DNA of 64,000 nt, from contig CAZJYI010000013.1 in assembly GCA_964550025.1 (NCBI GenBank), positions 1-64,000 on the forward strand, in the 5' to 3' direction. This stretch comes from CAZJYI01 sp964550025. GTDB taxonomy: Bacteria > Verrucomicrobiota > Kiritimatiellia > UBA8416 > CAYOBW01. Below, one piece after another: positions 44,146 through 54,700 of the stretch; the stretch's first letter is position 1; every line of letters starts with the position of its first letter. The position numbers were made by a program, and so were the translations under genes. A model generated the notes under the pieces. It saw only the letters and a list, made by a program, of their open reading frames with translations. It was not told the DNA's origin and ran no database searches.

Positions 44146-45387
44146 GTGAAGAAACTGCTGATTGGCGTGATCTCGTTCATGGTTGTTGTAGTCGGTGTCG
44201 TGTGCGCGGAATCCGTCAGCATCGACGACCTCGACAAGATGTTCCTGAACTATGACAAGGACGGCGAGGCGGGGTGGGGCGATCTCGCGCCGAAGCCGGG
44301 GTTGGCGAAAGTGCACGGCGGGAAGGTGCAGGCTTCGGGGCCGGGCGCGGTCGGGCACGAGGGTCCCGCAAAGGCCTTTGACGGCAACTCCGGCACCAAG
44401 TACTGCACCAAGGCGCCCACGATGTGGCTTCAGTACACCTTCGACAAGGGCAAGAAGTGCATCGTGGCGTACGCGATTACCACGGCCAACGACGCACCCG
44501 AACGCGATCCGAAGGACTGGGCGCTGCAGGGGTCCAACGACGGCAAAGAGTGGGCCGTGGTCGACAAGCGCTCGGGCGAGAGGTTCTCGGATCGTTTTCA
44601 GCGTCGCCAGTTCGAAGTGGCGAAACCGGGTGAGTACACGATCTACAAGCTGGACGTCACAAAGAACCACGGCGAAGACACCTCGCAGATCTCCGAGCTC
44701 GAGCTGCTGACGGCCGAAGACCTGAAGAAGAGGAACGCTCCACGCAAGCTGAAGAAGATCAAACGCACAGGGCCGTTGACCAACCACCCGGACGTCTCCG
44801 GGTGGTCGAATCTGTTTGCCGACGACCTGTCGAACGCGGACTACCCGAAAGGCGTCTGGACCGTGTCGAACGGCGAGTTCACTGCCAGCAAGGACCAGGC
44901 GCTTTGGACGAAGAAGGCCTACGAGAACTACGTGGTGGATCTGGAGTTCAAAACCGCTCCGGGATCGAACAGCGGTGTGCTGGTCCACGTGACGGATACG
45001 AAGCGCTGGATCCCCAATTCTGTCGAGGTCCAAATCACGGATGATTACGCCGAGAAGTGGGCCAAGGCCAACCCGACGTGGCGTTGCGGGGCCATCTTCG
45101 GTCGGCTCGCGGCGAAGAAGAGCGTGGTCAAGAAGCCGGGCGAATGGAATCGCTTTACGGTGACGTGCGAAGGTCCCTTTGTGGATGTCGTGCTCAACGG
45201 CGAGCACGTTACCGCAATGGACATGCGCAAGTGGAACTCTGCTACGAAGAACCCCGACGGGTCCAGCAAACCTGGTTGGCTGAACAAGCCCCTGAGCAAG
45301 CACCCGACCCGCGGCAAGATCGGTTTGCAGGGCAAACACGCCGGCGCGCCGATCTGGTTCCGCAGCATCAAGATCAAGGAGCTGTAG
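44146..45387 (+). CDS. Discoidin-domain plus DUF1080 (3-keto-disaccharide hydrolase-type) protein
   Basis: The start is GTG 44146, because AGGAGG lies 6 nt upstream and a signal peptide follows (MKKLLIGVISFMVVVVGVVCA); the longer open frame upstream runs through the oxidoreductase gene and repeats in another frame. The 413 residues contain an F5/8 type C-like domain (about 60-195: GPAKAFDGNSGTKYCTKAPT, WALQGSNDGKEWAVVDKRSG, YKLDVTKNHG). A DUF1080 concanavalin-like domain follows (about 220-413: SNLFADDLSN, YVVDLEFKTAPGSNSGVLVH, VEVQITDDY, GKIGLQGKHAGAPIWFRSIK). The domain is now associated with cleavage of 3-keto-glycosides; the neighbouring Gfo/Idh/MocA enzyme could make such substrates. The TAG stop belongs to a palindromic element. 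Confidence 0.88.
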   Translation: MKKLLIGVISFMVVVVGVVCAESVSIDDLDKMFLNYDKDGEAGWGDLAPKPGLAKVHGGKVQASGPGAVGHEGPAKAFDGNSGTKYCTKAPTMWLQYTFDKGKKCIVAYAITTANDAPERDPKDWALQGSNDGKEWAVVDKRSGERFSDRFQRRQFEVAKPGEYTIYKLDVTKNHGEDTSQISELELLTAEDLKKRNAPRKLKKIKRTGPLTNHPDVSGWSNLFADDLSNADYPKGVWTVSNGEFTASKDQALWTKKAYENYVVDLEFKTAPGSNSGVLVHVTDTKRWIPNSVEVQITDDYAEKWAKANPTWRCGAIFGRLAAKKSVVKKPGEWNRFTVTCEGPFVDVVLNGEHVTAMDMRKWNSATKNPDGSSKPGWLNKPLSKHPTRGKIGLQGKHAGAPIWFRSIKIKEL

Positions 45388-45492
45388 CGCCCCGCTCCTG
45401 CGGGGTGACAAGTCAGGCCGGCTTTCCAGTCGGCTGTTCCCCGCCGGACGCACCCCGGCGGGACGCTTCACCCCGCAGGAGCGGTGTGCTAC
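45384..45492. repeat. REPIN-like inverted pair of type A palindromes
   Basis: The left arm GTAGCGCCCCGCTCCTGCGG (45384-45403, continuing GGTGA) is matched by an inverted right arm at 45468-45492 (about 22 of 25 positions). Inside are CCGGCT..AGTCGG and CCCGCCGG/CCCCGGCGGG hairpins. The left arm's TAG (45385-45387) is the stop codon of the DUF1080 gene. Confidence 0.85.
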
Positions 45493-45556
45493 TCCCGTTG
45501 ACCGGCGGCGCGGGAGTCCGTTCCCCGCGAGTCGCACACAACCGACACGGTGTCCG

Positions 45557-47998
45557 GTGGGTTCAGCTATCCTGACAACGGCCCTCTCCCTCCTGGCTGC
45601 CGCGACGTCCTCGGTCGACTACAGAGTCCCCGGGCCAGTCACGGTCTTCGATGTTCATGATTACATTGCCAGGGAGAGGATAACCGCCCCCCAGCACCGC
45701 GCGGATCTGGTCTATTTCCTCACGACACTGCAGGGACTCGTCAACCGCGAAGCGCCGCGACTCTACCTGCTGGCGACGTTCAACCTGTTCCAGGTTGAAC
45801 TGAGCGCGTCTCACCCGGAATACCCGCAGACCGACATCACCCATCTTGACAAGTTCTGGATGGACGATTTCAAGAAGCGGGGTTGGGTAAGGGAACGGGA
45901 CCTCGTGCACGTGAACGGCCTCTCGGAGCTGGTGCAGCGCTTTTCCGGGAACATCAAGGGCCTCGTCCAGTGGGACCTGGCCGTGCCGGCCACGATCAAC
46001 GGCGCGCAGACGGCCGGGGCGGTGGAGTTGCTTCTCCCCGTTCGGAAGGACGATGCACCCGGCAGCTTCCAGTCCCGGGTTAGGCGGGAGCTACCGGGCC
46101 TGGCCGTTGAGCTTGACCTGGCCGGGGCATTCACCGGACAGGGAACGGTGAGCCTGGCCGGCGTGGAGTTTCCCTCCACGGGCAGTGCCAAGAACGATGT
46201 CTACCGTTTCCTCTTTCATAAGTACTGCAGGACGAAGATGCTCTCTCCCTTCTACATGTGGTATAACTGTGACGCGCTCGACTGGCGGAAACACACGGCT
46301 TTCTACAACAAGGGCGCCGTGGCGCGAGCGCTGGACCGTTTCCCGATTCCCGTCGAGCCCGCTACCGTGGACCTGCAGCACAACGGGCTGTACAACGCCG
46401 ACTACTGGGTGGCCAAAAAGGGACTGCTTGTCGACCTTTCCCCCTGGCACGACGAGGTCGCGACGGATGATCCCGGTGCACCCGTAGGGCTGGACGTCGA
46501 AACCTGGGACCTACTTCTGACAGAATCCTACCGGCAACGGAAAGGCGAGTTCGGCGTCTGCGCGGGGTTCCTGACGTGGTGGTTGAAATACTGCAATCAT
46601 AGCGGCATCGGCGGCAGCCATGCGCCCGTGCCGGGCGAGTGGCAGTTCGTTCGCCGTCTGACCTCTTACAACATGGTGAACGAGGGCGATGCCGCATTCG
46701 GCGTCGCCAACTGTTCATTCCTTCAGCACCTGCCGTCTCTCACCCCCGAGGATTGTACGCATCCGCCCAAGCCGGAAGAGGAACTCGACGCGGGGACAAC
46801 CTATCTCTGTTTCTTCATGCTGGATTACGACGGTTCCGCGTGGGTCAACCAACTCCCCTCGGCCACTTACAACGACTCGGCCCGCGGCACCATGCCCCTC
46901 AACTGGGCCATCAATCCGGTCATTAATGACCGCATACCCCAGGCCATGCGTTACCTGCACGAGAACCGCACGGAGAACGACATCTTCGGGATCGAAGACG
47001 ATGGTGTCGGGTACATCGATCCCCAGTACCTGGACGGGAGACGGTTGGGCACTGTCCGGGAAAGCGGTATTCCTCACTACGAACGGTTCGCCGCGAAGTA
47101 TCACCGCGCCCTGGGCATCAAGTACACGGCCTTCTACATCGCGCCCGGTTTCACGTCGCCCTGGATCGACATGGCGGCCCGGTTGACGCCGGCCGGGTTC
47201 GGCAGCGAACGTGTCCCCCGGCACAGACTGGTGAACGGTACCCCGGTGACCAAGGTCAATTCCTTTCATCACAACGCCATCGGCCGGCTGGAGAGCTACC
47301 TGGCCGAAGTCTACCGCGATTCGGCCGAATCCCGCAGGACCGCCTTTCACGCTTTTCGCGTGATTCTCATGCCGCCGACACTGCTGGTCAACGCCATCAC
47401 CAGGATGGAGAAGCAGTACCCGCGGGCGCGCGTCAAGGTAATGGATGCCCCGAACTACTTCCGGTTGCTGAAAGAACCTGTCCAGCCCGTGGTTCTACCT
47501 TCCGGACTGGACACTGTTTCCCTGGTTCTCTCCCGTGAGCCGGTGGTGAAGGGACTCGACTTCATCCGCACGAACACCGAGTCCAAACTGGTGCCCGTAG
47601 AGAAGAAAGGACGGTGGGGCTGGCAGAGCGTCGCCAGGAAGGGGATGGAATCCCACCGGTATAGTTACCTGACCGTCGAGTACCCGAAGTTCAAGGCGGG
47701 CAAGGCCGCGGCGGTGGACGTGGAAATCGAGTACTTCGATGAAGGAGCGTTCAACCTTCAGCTTGTCTACGATTCGGGCGACGAAAACGTCAACGTGATC
47801 CCCGGCAGCCCCGGAGCCTGGAAAGAAGCCGGGACGATCACGTTGACCGACTCCGGCACTTGGACGAATGCCTCCTTCACTATCCGGGATGCGTGGTTCG
47901 ACGGGCGCTGCAACGGCGCGGACTTCCGGTTGCAAAGCGTGGCCGGCACCGACTACACCATTGGCTCGGTGACGGTTTCGCGAAGGGACCGCGAATGA
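45557..47998 (+). CDS. GxGYxYP family protein (putative glycoside hydrolase)
   Basis: Start assumed at GTG 45557, the first in frame; no clear ribosome site, but a hydrophobic signal segment follows (ILTTALSLLAAATSS). The 813 residues match the GxGYxYP N- and C-terminal regions: VFDVHDYIARERITAPQHRADLVYFLTTLQGLVNREAPRLYLL at the start, then DYDGSAWVNQLPSATYND and MPLNWAINPVINDRIPQAM. The name-giving motif appears as DGVGYIDP (GxGYxDP, with Asp in place of the second Tyr). The last about 140 residues form a beta-sandwich, possibly carbohydrate-binding. No activity has been proven for the family in my knowledge; it is found in gut and environmental glycan degraders. Confidence 0.8.
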   Translation: MGSAILTTALSLLAAATSSVDYRVPGPVTVFDVHDYIARERITAPQHRADLVYFLTTLQGLVNREAPRLYLLATFNLFQVELSASHPEYPQTDITHLDKFWMDDFKKRGWVRERDLVHVNGLSELVQRFSGNIKGLVQWDLAVPATINGAQTAGAVELLLPVRKDDAPGSFQSRVRRELPGLAVELDLAGAFTGQGTVSLAGVEFPSTGSAKNDVYRFLFHKYCRTKMLSPFYMWYNCDALDWRKHTAFYNKGAVARALDRFPIPVEPATVDLQHNGLYNADYWVAKKGLLVDLSPWHDEVATDDPGAPVGLDVETWDLLLTESYRQRKGEFGVCAGFLTWWLKYCNHSGIGGSHAPVPGEWQFVRRLTSYNMVNEGDAAFGVANCSFLQHLPSLTPEDCTHPPKPEEELDAGTTYLCFFMLDYDGSAWVNQLPSATYNDSARGTMPLNWAINPVINDRIPQAMRYLHENRTENDIFGIEDDGVGYIDPQYLDGRRLGTVRESGIPHYERFAAKYHRALGIKYTAFYIAPGFTSPWIDMAARLTPAGFGSERVPRHRLVNGTPVTKVNSFHHNAIGRLESYLAEVYRDSAESRRTAFHAFRVILMPPTLLVNAITRMEKQYPRARVKVMDAPNYFRLLKEPVQPVVLPSGLDTVSLVLSREPVVKGLDFIRTNTESKLVPVEKKGRWGWQSVARKGMESHRYSYLTVEYPKFKAGKAAAVDVEIEYFDEGAFNLQLVYDSGDENVNVIPGSPGAWKEAGTITLTDSGTWTNASFTIRDAWFDGRCNGADFRLQSVAGTDYTIGSVTVSRRDRE

Positions 47999-48004
47999 CG
48001 CAAC

Positions 48005-48051
48005 GCCCCGCTCCTGCCCGGCGACTCGTAGCGCGGGAGTTCGTCCCGCGC
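48005..48051 (+). repeat. Decayed type A palindrome plus GTAG-headed type F palindrome
   Basis: CGCCCCGCTCCTG (48005-48017) is a decayed type A arm. GTAGCG 48028-48033 then begins a hairpin GCGCGGGA-GTTCG-TCCCGCGC (48031-48051). It follows the TGA stop of the GxGYxYP gene. Confidence 0.7.
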
Positions 48052-48204
48052 TCGTGCGAAATGCGGGAAAGCGTCGCGAGAAGAGAATGTTCAAGATCGT
48101 GCAGAAGACATCTTTGAACGTATTCTGCCGCCCGGTGTGGTATTATGTTCAACCGAATGTGGGTTTATGCCAGTTGGTGCCCGGCGTACGAGCAGGAGGT
48201 CCCG

Positions 48205-51200
48205 ATGAGAGACAGGCGTAACGCAAAACCGTTTGGATTGGCAGCCGTCGTCGGCATCATGGTGGCGTGTGTCACGTGGGCCTCCGTGGCCGGGGCCGGG
48301 GAGTTGACCCGGTGGAGCTTTGAGAGCGGCGCCCGGACAAACGACACCGCGTCAGGCGGGACCGCCGACCCGCTGACGGAAGTGGGAACGGTCAGCTACG
48401 CAGCCGGCGTCGTCGGCGACGCCGCGTCCCTGACGAACAGCCCCGCCTATCTCAGTGGCGGAGACTCGAGCGATCTGGATCTGGGCGGCCCGACCTGGAC
48501 CATGGAGTGTTTTGTCAAGGACCCCGTGGCGTCGGCCGCCTGGAAACGCCTCGTCTGGAAATGGTCTCCATCGACCCAGATCCACTGGGCGCTGCGGGAC
48601 AACAAGTTCGATCTGTTTGCGAACGGCGGACCGGTTGCCGGCCGGGTAGGTCCTGTTCTGAACGATGACCAGTGGCACCACATCGCCATGGTCAATGACT
48701 CCGCAGGGAGCTTTGAAGCGTGGGTCGACGGCGTCCGCGTTTACGTCCGCGCCGGCATCACGATTGCCGACACGGGTTCGCCCTTCTGGCTGGGGAACGA
48801 CACTGACGCTATGCGGTTCAAGGGCCTCGTTGACGAGTTCATCATCCACGATGACACCAAGGATGGCGTCTACCTGCTTGAGCGGGCCGCGTTGCGGTCG
48901 CCCGGGCCTAACGTGATCGTCGACATCCTCGTGGAGCAGGCCATGGGCTGGACCGGCGGCGGGCCGTGGAACAACGGATACGGCGGACTCGTCGTTCCGG
49001 GCGTCCGGGAGGGTGCGGAACAGATGAACCTGGACCGGGCCGCCGGCGGGGGATCTGTAACTCTGACATCACCGGGGTTCGCCGACACGCTGAAAAAGGG
49101 GACGTATACGGTTGAGTTTGCCATAGGCAAGTTCAGCAACTTCGCGGGGTGGAACGATCCATCGGCCCTGGCCGTTGATTTCGCGGGTTTGACGCTGGGC
49201 GAGGCCTCGGCCGGTAGCACGCCCCTGCCACCGGTCGGCGGTTGGACCAATTGGTCAATTACCTGGGACGTGAAGGCCGGAGATTCACGCATCGGCGATC
49301 CGCTGTCCTTCTCGCTGACATCCACGGCCCAGGGGCCCTGCTTCGACGGGGTGGGGAGTTTGAGTGCCAACGGGAACGGCTTCCTGGTTTCCTACGTTCC
49401 CCCGCCTCCGCCCACCGGTCCGTTGGCATTGCTCGAGGTCGGTGTTTCGAACGCCCTTGTCACCGCAAGCGATGCCGTGGTGCATGCCGACATGCTCTCA
49501 CCGGAAGGCACGGTCGCCACGGCGGGTGTCTGGGTGGCGTGGTCGGACGCCGGTGACCAGGGCACGAATTCGCTCGCGGACTGGGGCGCGAACGCCGCCT
49601 ACCAGGGCATTGCGGCGACCGGTGACCAGGTCAATGCCACCTTTGGCGGCGCACTGAGTGCCGATACCCTCTACACCTTCCGGCTGTTTGCGACGAACTC
49701 CGCCGACAACGTATACGCCTGGTCCGCCCCGGCCACTTTCGTCAGCGGCCTGACCTCCGCGCAGGCACCCGTGTTTAACAGTGCGGTCTATTCGCGGGGA
49801 ACGATTTCCATTTCACTGGATTGGACGAACCGCGCGTCGAACCTGACGGGCTTCGTTCTGCAACGCGCGACCGTCGATAACCCGGCCGACTATGCGACTG
49901 TCCGGGCGCTGGACGCGGGTGCGGTGTCGTACTCGGACCCGATCTCGGTCCCGGGAACGTACTACTATCGCCTGGCGGCAACGAATACCGTCAACGCCAG
50001 CGGTACCGGCTTGGGGAACGCCAAGACCAACGTCACTGTTCTTGCCATCGACCCCTTGCTCACTCTGCACAGCTTCGAGAACAGCGGGAACGACACCGCG
50101 ACGGGTGGTGGCACGGCCGACAACCTGGTTGGCAACGGAACGATCACGTACGCCGCCGGCGTCGTTGGCCAGGCCGTGTCGCTGGCAGGCGGCTACCTCA
50201 GCGCCGCCGACTCGGATGACCTTGATCTGGGCACCGCCGCATGGACGATGGAGTGCTATATCAAGGACGGTCTCGCTTCAGCCGGGTGGAAGCGCCTCGT
50301 CTGGAAATGGGCGCCCTCCCTGCAGGTCCACTGGGCGCTCCAGAACAACAAGCTCGACCTCCATGCGAACAATGTCTCGGTGGTTGACCAGGTCGGCCCC
50401 CTGCTGAACGACGGCAAGTGGCACCATATCGCCATGGTCAACGACTTCAACAGCGATACGCTGACGGCGTGGGTTGACGGTAAACGCGTCTACAGCGGCG
50501 CCGCCATCGCGGTGAGTGACACGGCTTCGGCGTTCTGGCTCGGGCACAGCGAGTCCCGGTTCACCGGCCTCGTCGACGAGTTCATCATCCACGGCGAAGC
50601 CAAGGATGCGGCCTACATGTGGAGCCGCGCGGTGCTGTCGCAGGACTACACCACCGATCCGATGGCCGACCCGTTCATCATCGACGGTTCGCCTGCTTTC
50701 GGCCAGACGACGCACGATGTGGGAACATGGCGCTCGGGGCACGTCTTTGACGGGGATTCGGTCACGGATTATGCGAGCGCCAGTGCCGGCACGAACACAT
50801 TTCTCACGTTCGACTTCGGGCGGACGGTCACGATCGGCAGTTTCGGGCACCACAATCGCGCCGCCGGAGGCGAGACCGTTAGTGGTTCGACGCTGACTTT
50901 CAGTCGGAACGCTACCTTCGGGGATGGTGATGACCAGGTAGTGGACATTGAGCACACCAGGCAACAGAGCATGGCGATCTACGACATGGGATCGCAAATC
51001 TCCGCACGCTATGTGCGCTGGCAGGCCGCCGGTTCAGGCGTGGGCGTCAATCGGGGCGCGCGCGAGATCAAGTTCTTCGCCACGCGTTACCAGACCGTGA
51101 CGAACCCGACCATAACCCAGGTCTCCAGCGAGTGGAACACGATGGGGCCCTACGCCCCCGACACCGGGCCGGATCCAGCCTTCCACGCGTCGAACGTGTT

Positions 51201-51618
51201 CGACGACCGCGACGACGGCCATGCCGACGCGGGCGAGGCGTGGACGTGTTTCCAGGAAGGAGCCACTCCCTGGCTTGATTTCGATTTCGGTGAGCCGACG
51301 CTGATATCGGGCGTGAGCTTCACAGACAGACAACTGGCCGCCACCTACTTCCTGACATCGAAGCTGTTCTTCAGCCAGGACGCGGTTTTCGGCAATGGCG
51401 ACGACGTCGCCGTGAGCCTGGCGCATGCCATGGCAAACGGTGCAGGTCTCAACCACTCTCGGTCGGAGTTTTTGTCGTTTGAGCCGCAGGAAGCACGGTA
51501 CGTCCGCTGGCAGGGGGAGACCAATACGGGCGCCGATCTCAACTCCGGCATCACGGAGCTCTCGTTCGTGACAACCGTTCCGGCCGGTGCGGAGGGAACC
51601 ATGCTCATCGTGCGGTGA
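48205..51618 (+). CDS. Large secreted protein with two near-duplicate LamG domains
   Basis: ATG 48205 with AGGAGG 5 nt upstream; 1137 residues with a signal peptide (FGLAAVVGIMVACVTWASVAGA). Two LamG/concanavalin-like domains (about 30-235 and 620-815) are recent internal duplicates: WTMECFVKDPVASAAWKRLV versus WTMECYIKDGLASAGWKRLV, LNDDQWHHIAMVND versus LNDGKWHHIAMVND, GLVDEFIIH in both. Between them lie a jelly-roll-like region and a fibronectin-III-like stretch. After the second are two discoidin-like segments (AWTCFQEGATPWLDFDFGEP). The C terminus is GTMLIVR. Probable glycan-binding surface protein. The gene pair with 51713 is separated by only a tiny frame. Confidence 0.82.
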   Translation: MRDRRNAKPFGLAAVVGIMVACVTWASVAGAGELTRWSFESGARTNDTASGGTADPLTEVGTVSYAAGVVGDAASLTNSPAYLSGGDSSDLDLGGPTWTMECFVKDPVASAAWKRLVWKWSPSTQIHWALRDNKFDLFANGGPVAGRVGPVLNDDQWHHIAMVNDSAGSFEAWVDGVRVYVRAGITIADTGSPFWLGNDTDAMRFKGLVDEFIIHDDTKDGVYLLERAALRSPGPNVIVDILVEQAMGWTGGGPWNNGYGGLVVPGVREGAEQMNLDRAAGGGSVTLTSPGFADTLKKGTYTVEFAIGKFSNFAGWNDPSALAVDFAGLTLGEASAGSTPLPPVGGWTNWSITWDVKAGDSRIGDPLSFSLTSTAQGPCFDGVGSLSANGNGFLVSYVPPPPPTGPLALLEVGVSNALVTASDAVVHADMLSPEGTVATAGVWVAWSDAGDQGTNSLADWGANAAYQGIAATGDQVNATFGGALSADTLYTFRLFATNSADNVYAWSAPATFVSGLTSAQAPVFNSAVYSRGTISISLDWTNRASNLTGFVLQRATVDNPADYATVRALDAGAVSYSDPISVPGTYYYRLAATNTVNASGTGLGNAKTNVTVLAIDPLLTLHSFENSGNDTATGGGTADNLVGNGTITYAAGVVGQAVSLAGGYLSAADSDDLDLGTAAWTMECYIKDGLASAGWKRLVWKWAPSLQVHWALQNNKLDLHANNVSVVDQVGPLLNDGKWHHIAMVNDFNSDTLTAWVDGKRVYSGAAIAVSDTASAFWLGHSESRFTGLVDEFIIHGEAKDAAYMWSRAVLSQDYTTDPMADPFIIDGSPAFGQTTHDVGTWRSGHVFDGDSVTDYASASAGTNTFLTFDFGRTVTIGSFGHHNRAAGGETVSGSTLTFSRNATFGDGDDQVVDIEHTRQQSMAIYDMGSQISARYVRWQAAGSGVGVNRGAREIKFFATRYQTVTNPTITQVSSEWNTMGPYAPDTGPDPAFHASNVFDDRDDGHADAGEAWTCFQEGATPWLDFDFGEPTLISGVSFTDRQLAATYFLTSKLFFSQDAVFGNGDDVAVSLAHAMANGAGLNHSRSEFLSFEPQEARYVRWQGETNTGADLNSGITELSFVTTVPAGAEGTMLIVR

Positions 51619-51647
51619 TGCAAAACGCGACGCTACGAGAAGACACC

Positions 51648-51719
51648 ATGACACAGGCAGAACGACTCCTGACGGCTGTGCGGGATGCGGGACTGAAACG
51701 CGGGGCGAACACGTGCTGA
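51648..51719 (+). CDS. Candidate 23-residue leader peptide
   Basis: ATG 51648 is preceded by GAGAAG and opens a 23-codon frame (MTQAERLLTAVRDAGLKRGA, then NTC) ending at TGA 51717-51719. Its stop overlaps the GTG start (51713) of the next gene in the pattern GTGCTGA, which would allow translational coupling. The peptide reads like an amphipathic helix. No homology is recognised, and it may be chance or the scrap of another gene. Confidence 0.3.
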   Translation: MTQAERLLTAVRDAGLKRGANTC

Positions 51720-54700
51720 AACGCAAGCTCAACCCGTACAGCACGGCGCCGCTCGCGCTATGGGTCCTATGCGTGCTATCCGTCCCATGCCCTTCCTCCG
51801 CCCAAGTCGTGATCTCCGAGTTCATGGCCATCAACGACGATACGCTGATCGATGATTTCGGCGTGTCGTCCGACTGGATCGAGCTCTACAACGCGGGCTC
51901 CAACACGGCCGACCTCGCGGGTTGGCACCTGACCGACAGGACGAATGACCTCACGAAGTGGACGCTGCCGACGGTGTCAATCGAGGCGGGCGAGTTCCTG
52001 CTGGTGTACGCGTCAGGACTGAACCGCACGAATCCCGCGGCCCCTCTTCATGCGAACTTCAAACTGGACGGCGACGGCGAGTACCTGGCGCTGGTGAAAC
52101 CGGACGGCGCCACGATCGCACACCACTTCACGCCGGCCTACCCGAGTCAGTACGCCGACATTTCCTATGGTCTGTCAATGCCGCGTTACTCTCGTCTGAT
52201 TGGTCACTGGACATTCGACGATGCATCGTCGACCGCGGCGCTGCTGGCGGATACGAGCCCCGAAGGTGACGACAAGAGCGGCGCACTCCATTCCGGTACG
52301 ACGCCGGCTGGGGTGAGCGGTGTTGTGGGTGAGGCCATCGAGCTCTTCGGCAACCAGAACATCTCTCTCGGCAGTTCGCCGGAGTTCGACCGCACCACCT
52401 GGACCGCATCCATGTGGCTCTACAACGATCCCGGCGTCACGGGCTGGCGGACGGCCTTCGGGAGTTGGTATGGGTGGGGACGCATGGCCATCCATATCGG
52501 GCGCGACAACGCCGGAACGTGGGGAGACCACGGGGGAGGGCAGACCAGTGGCGGGTCGGTGCAGGACGCAACGTGGACGCACATCGTGTCGGTCCGAACA
52601 CCGGACGGCCAGGAGAATGCCTTATGGATCGACGGCGTGAAGCAGGCCCAGGTGTCGTCGGGCGCCTGCGACTTTCCCGCGTCGGACCACGTCCGTCTCG
52701 GAACAAAGGACGGCGCGAACAACGGCTGGGACGGCCGCATCGACGACCTGGGTTACTTCGACGACACGCTGACGTCGGGTGAGATTGTGGCGATTCGGGA
52801 CATGGCGCTTTCTACCTACGACTACGACCTCTCCGATTTGCAGCACCTCTTCGAGCTGCATCGTGCCGGGAACGGGTCTCTCACGGTCGACGGTGACGTG
52901 TGGGGCTATGCCGCAGGTCTGACCGGCGGGGAGGGACTCCATACATCGGGAGAGCGGACGTGGCTTGTGCTCAACGGCGCTGCCGGGACGGGTGTGGAAT
53001 TCGGGTTGGGGGGACCGCCGCCCGATACGACCGGCGGTATCAGTACCAACGCGCACGCCTTCTTCGCGTCGCCCTCGCCCGGATCCGCGAACGGCGTCGG
53101 CCTCCAGGATCTGGGACCGGCAATCTCGGACGTGACTGCCAACTTGCCCGCCGTGGCCGACGCGCAGAGCATTGTCGTGACGGCTCGCGTGGAGGCAACC
53201 GCCCATCCGACCGACGCGGTGGACCTGAATTATCGCGTGATGTACGGCGGCGAAGCGACGGTTGCCATGCGGGACGACGGCGTGGCGCCGGACGCCGTGG
53301 CCGATGACGACGTCTTCTCTGCGGCCATTCCGGCGTCTGCCTCCGGGCCGGGCGACATGGTCCGGTGGTATGTCACTGCGGCGGACACGCAAGCCGGCAC
53401 GTCCCGCCAGCCGCGCTTCCCGGGAACGACCGTGTCGCCCGAGTATTTCGGCACTGTTGTGGCCGATCCCGCCGTGACAAGCGCGCTTCCCAACCTGCAA
53501 TGGTTTGTCGAGGATCCCGCGGCGGCCACCGTGGTGGCGGGAACGCGCGCGTCGCTCTACTACAACGGTGAATTCTACGACAACGTCTTCGTCCGCCGCC
53601 GCGGCCAGACGTCGGCCAATTGGCCCAAGAAGAGCTACAAGTTCGAATTCAACGATGGCTACCACTTCCGTTTCGATCCCGACCTGCCACGCGTGGACGA
53701 GTTCAATCTGAACACAACCTACACCGATAAAGCGTACACGCGCACCGTCTTGTCCTTCGAGGCCTATCGGGATGCCGGTTCGGCCTCGTGCGAATCGTTC
53801 ATGATGCGCGTGCAGCAGAACGGCAGCTTCTACTCCGTGGCCATTTTCATCGAACAGCCCGACCGCGACTACCTGCGGCGCAACGACCGGGATCCGGATG
53901 GCGCACTCTACAAGGTCGTGCGGAACAGCATCTGGGGGATCCATGCCTACCGTGGTTCGGCCACATCGGGCATCGAGAAGAAGACCCGGCGCCATGAGGA
54001 CGCTTCGGACATGCAGGCGCTGATCGACGGGATGGCGCTCAACGGGGGTGAGCTGGAACGCTACCTGTACGATCACGTCGATCTCGCCGCCTGTGTGACC
54101 TACATGGCCGCGAGCGTCGTGATCCAGAACATCGACCGCACACTCAAGAACTTCTACCTCTATCGCGATACCGAGGGCGACGGCGAATGGGAGTTCTTTC
54201 CGTGGGACGTAGATCTCGCGTTTGGGCCCGATGCACTGAACACGGACGCCATCGTGGCTTCGGCGGATACGGGCAGCGGATCCTCGCACCCGTTCATGGG
54301 AACCCGGGACCATACCTTCCGCACCTTGTGGAATGGTCTCCTGGATGCCATCATCGAGACGCCCTCCACACGGCAGATGTTCCTGCGTCGGCTGCGGACG
54401 CTGATGGACGAGCAACTGAGCACATCCCGCTTCGAGGACCGGATCGATGCACTGGTCGCCGTTCTTGGCGCCGACGTCCTCCTGGACAAAGCTGCGTGGG
54501 GCGGGAATGCGCATTTCGGGTCGACCGACTACACTCTGCAGGCCGCGGCCGACCGCATCAAGGCCGAGTACCTGGCACCCCGCCGGACTCACCTCTTCAC
54601 CACGCACGTGTCCGGTGGCATCGGAATCCCCGCGCAGCAGGTTGGCTATCCAACGATAGGATTTGGGGCGATCGACTACGACCCGTCCTCCGGTAACCAG

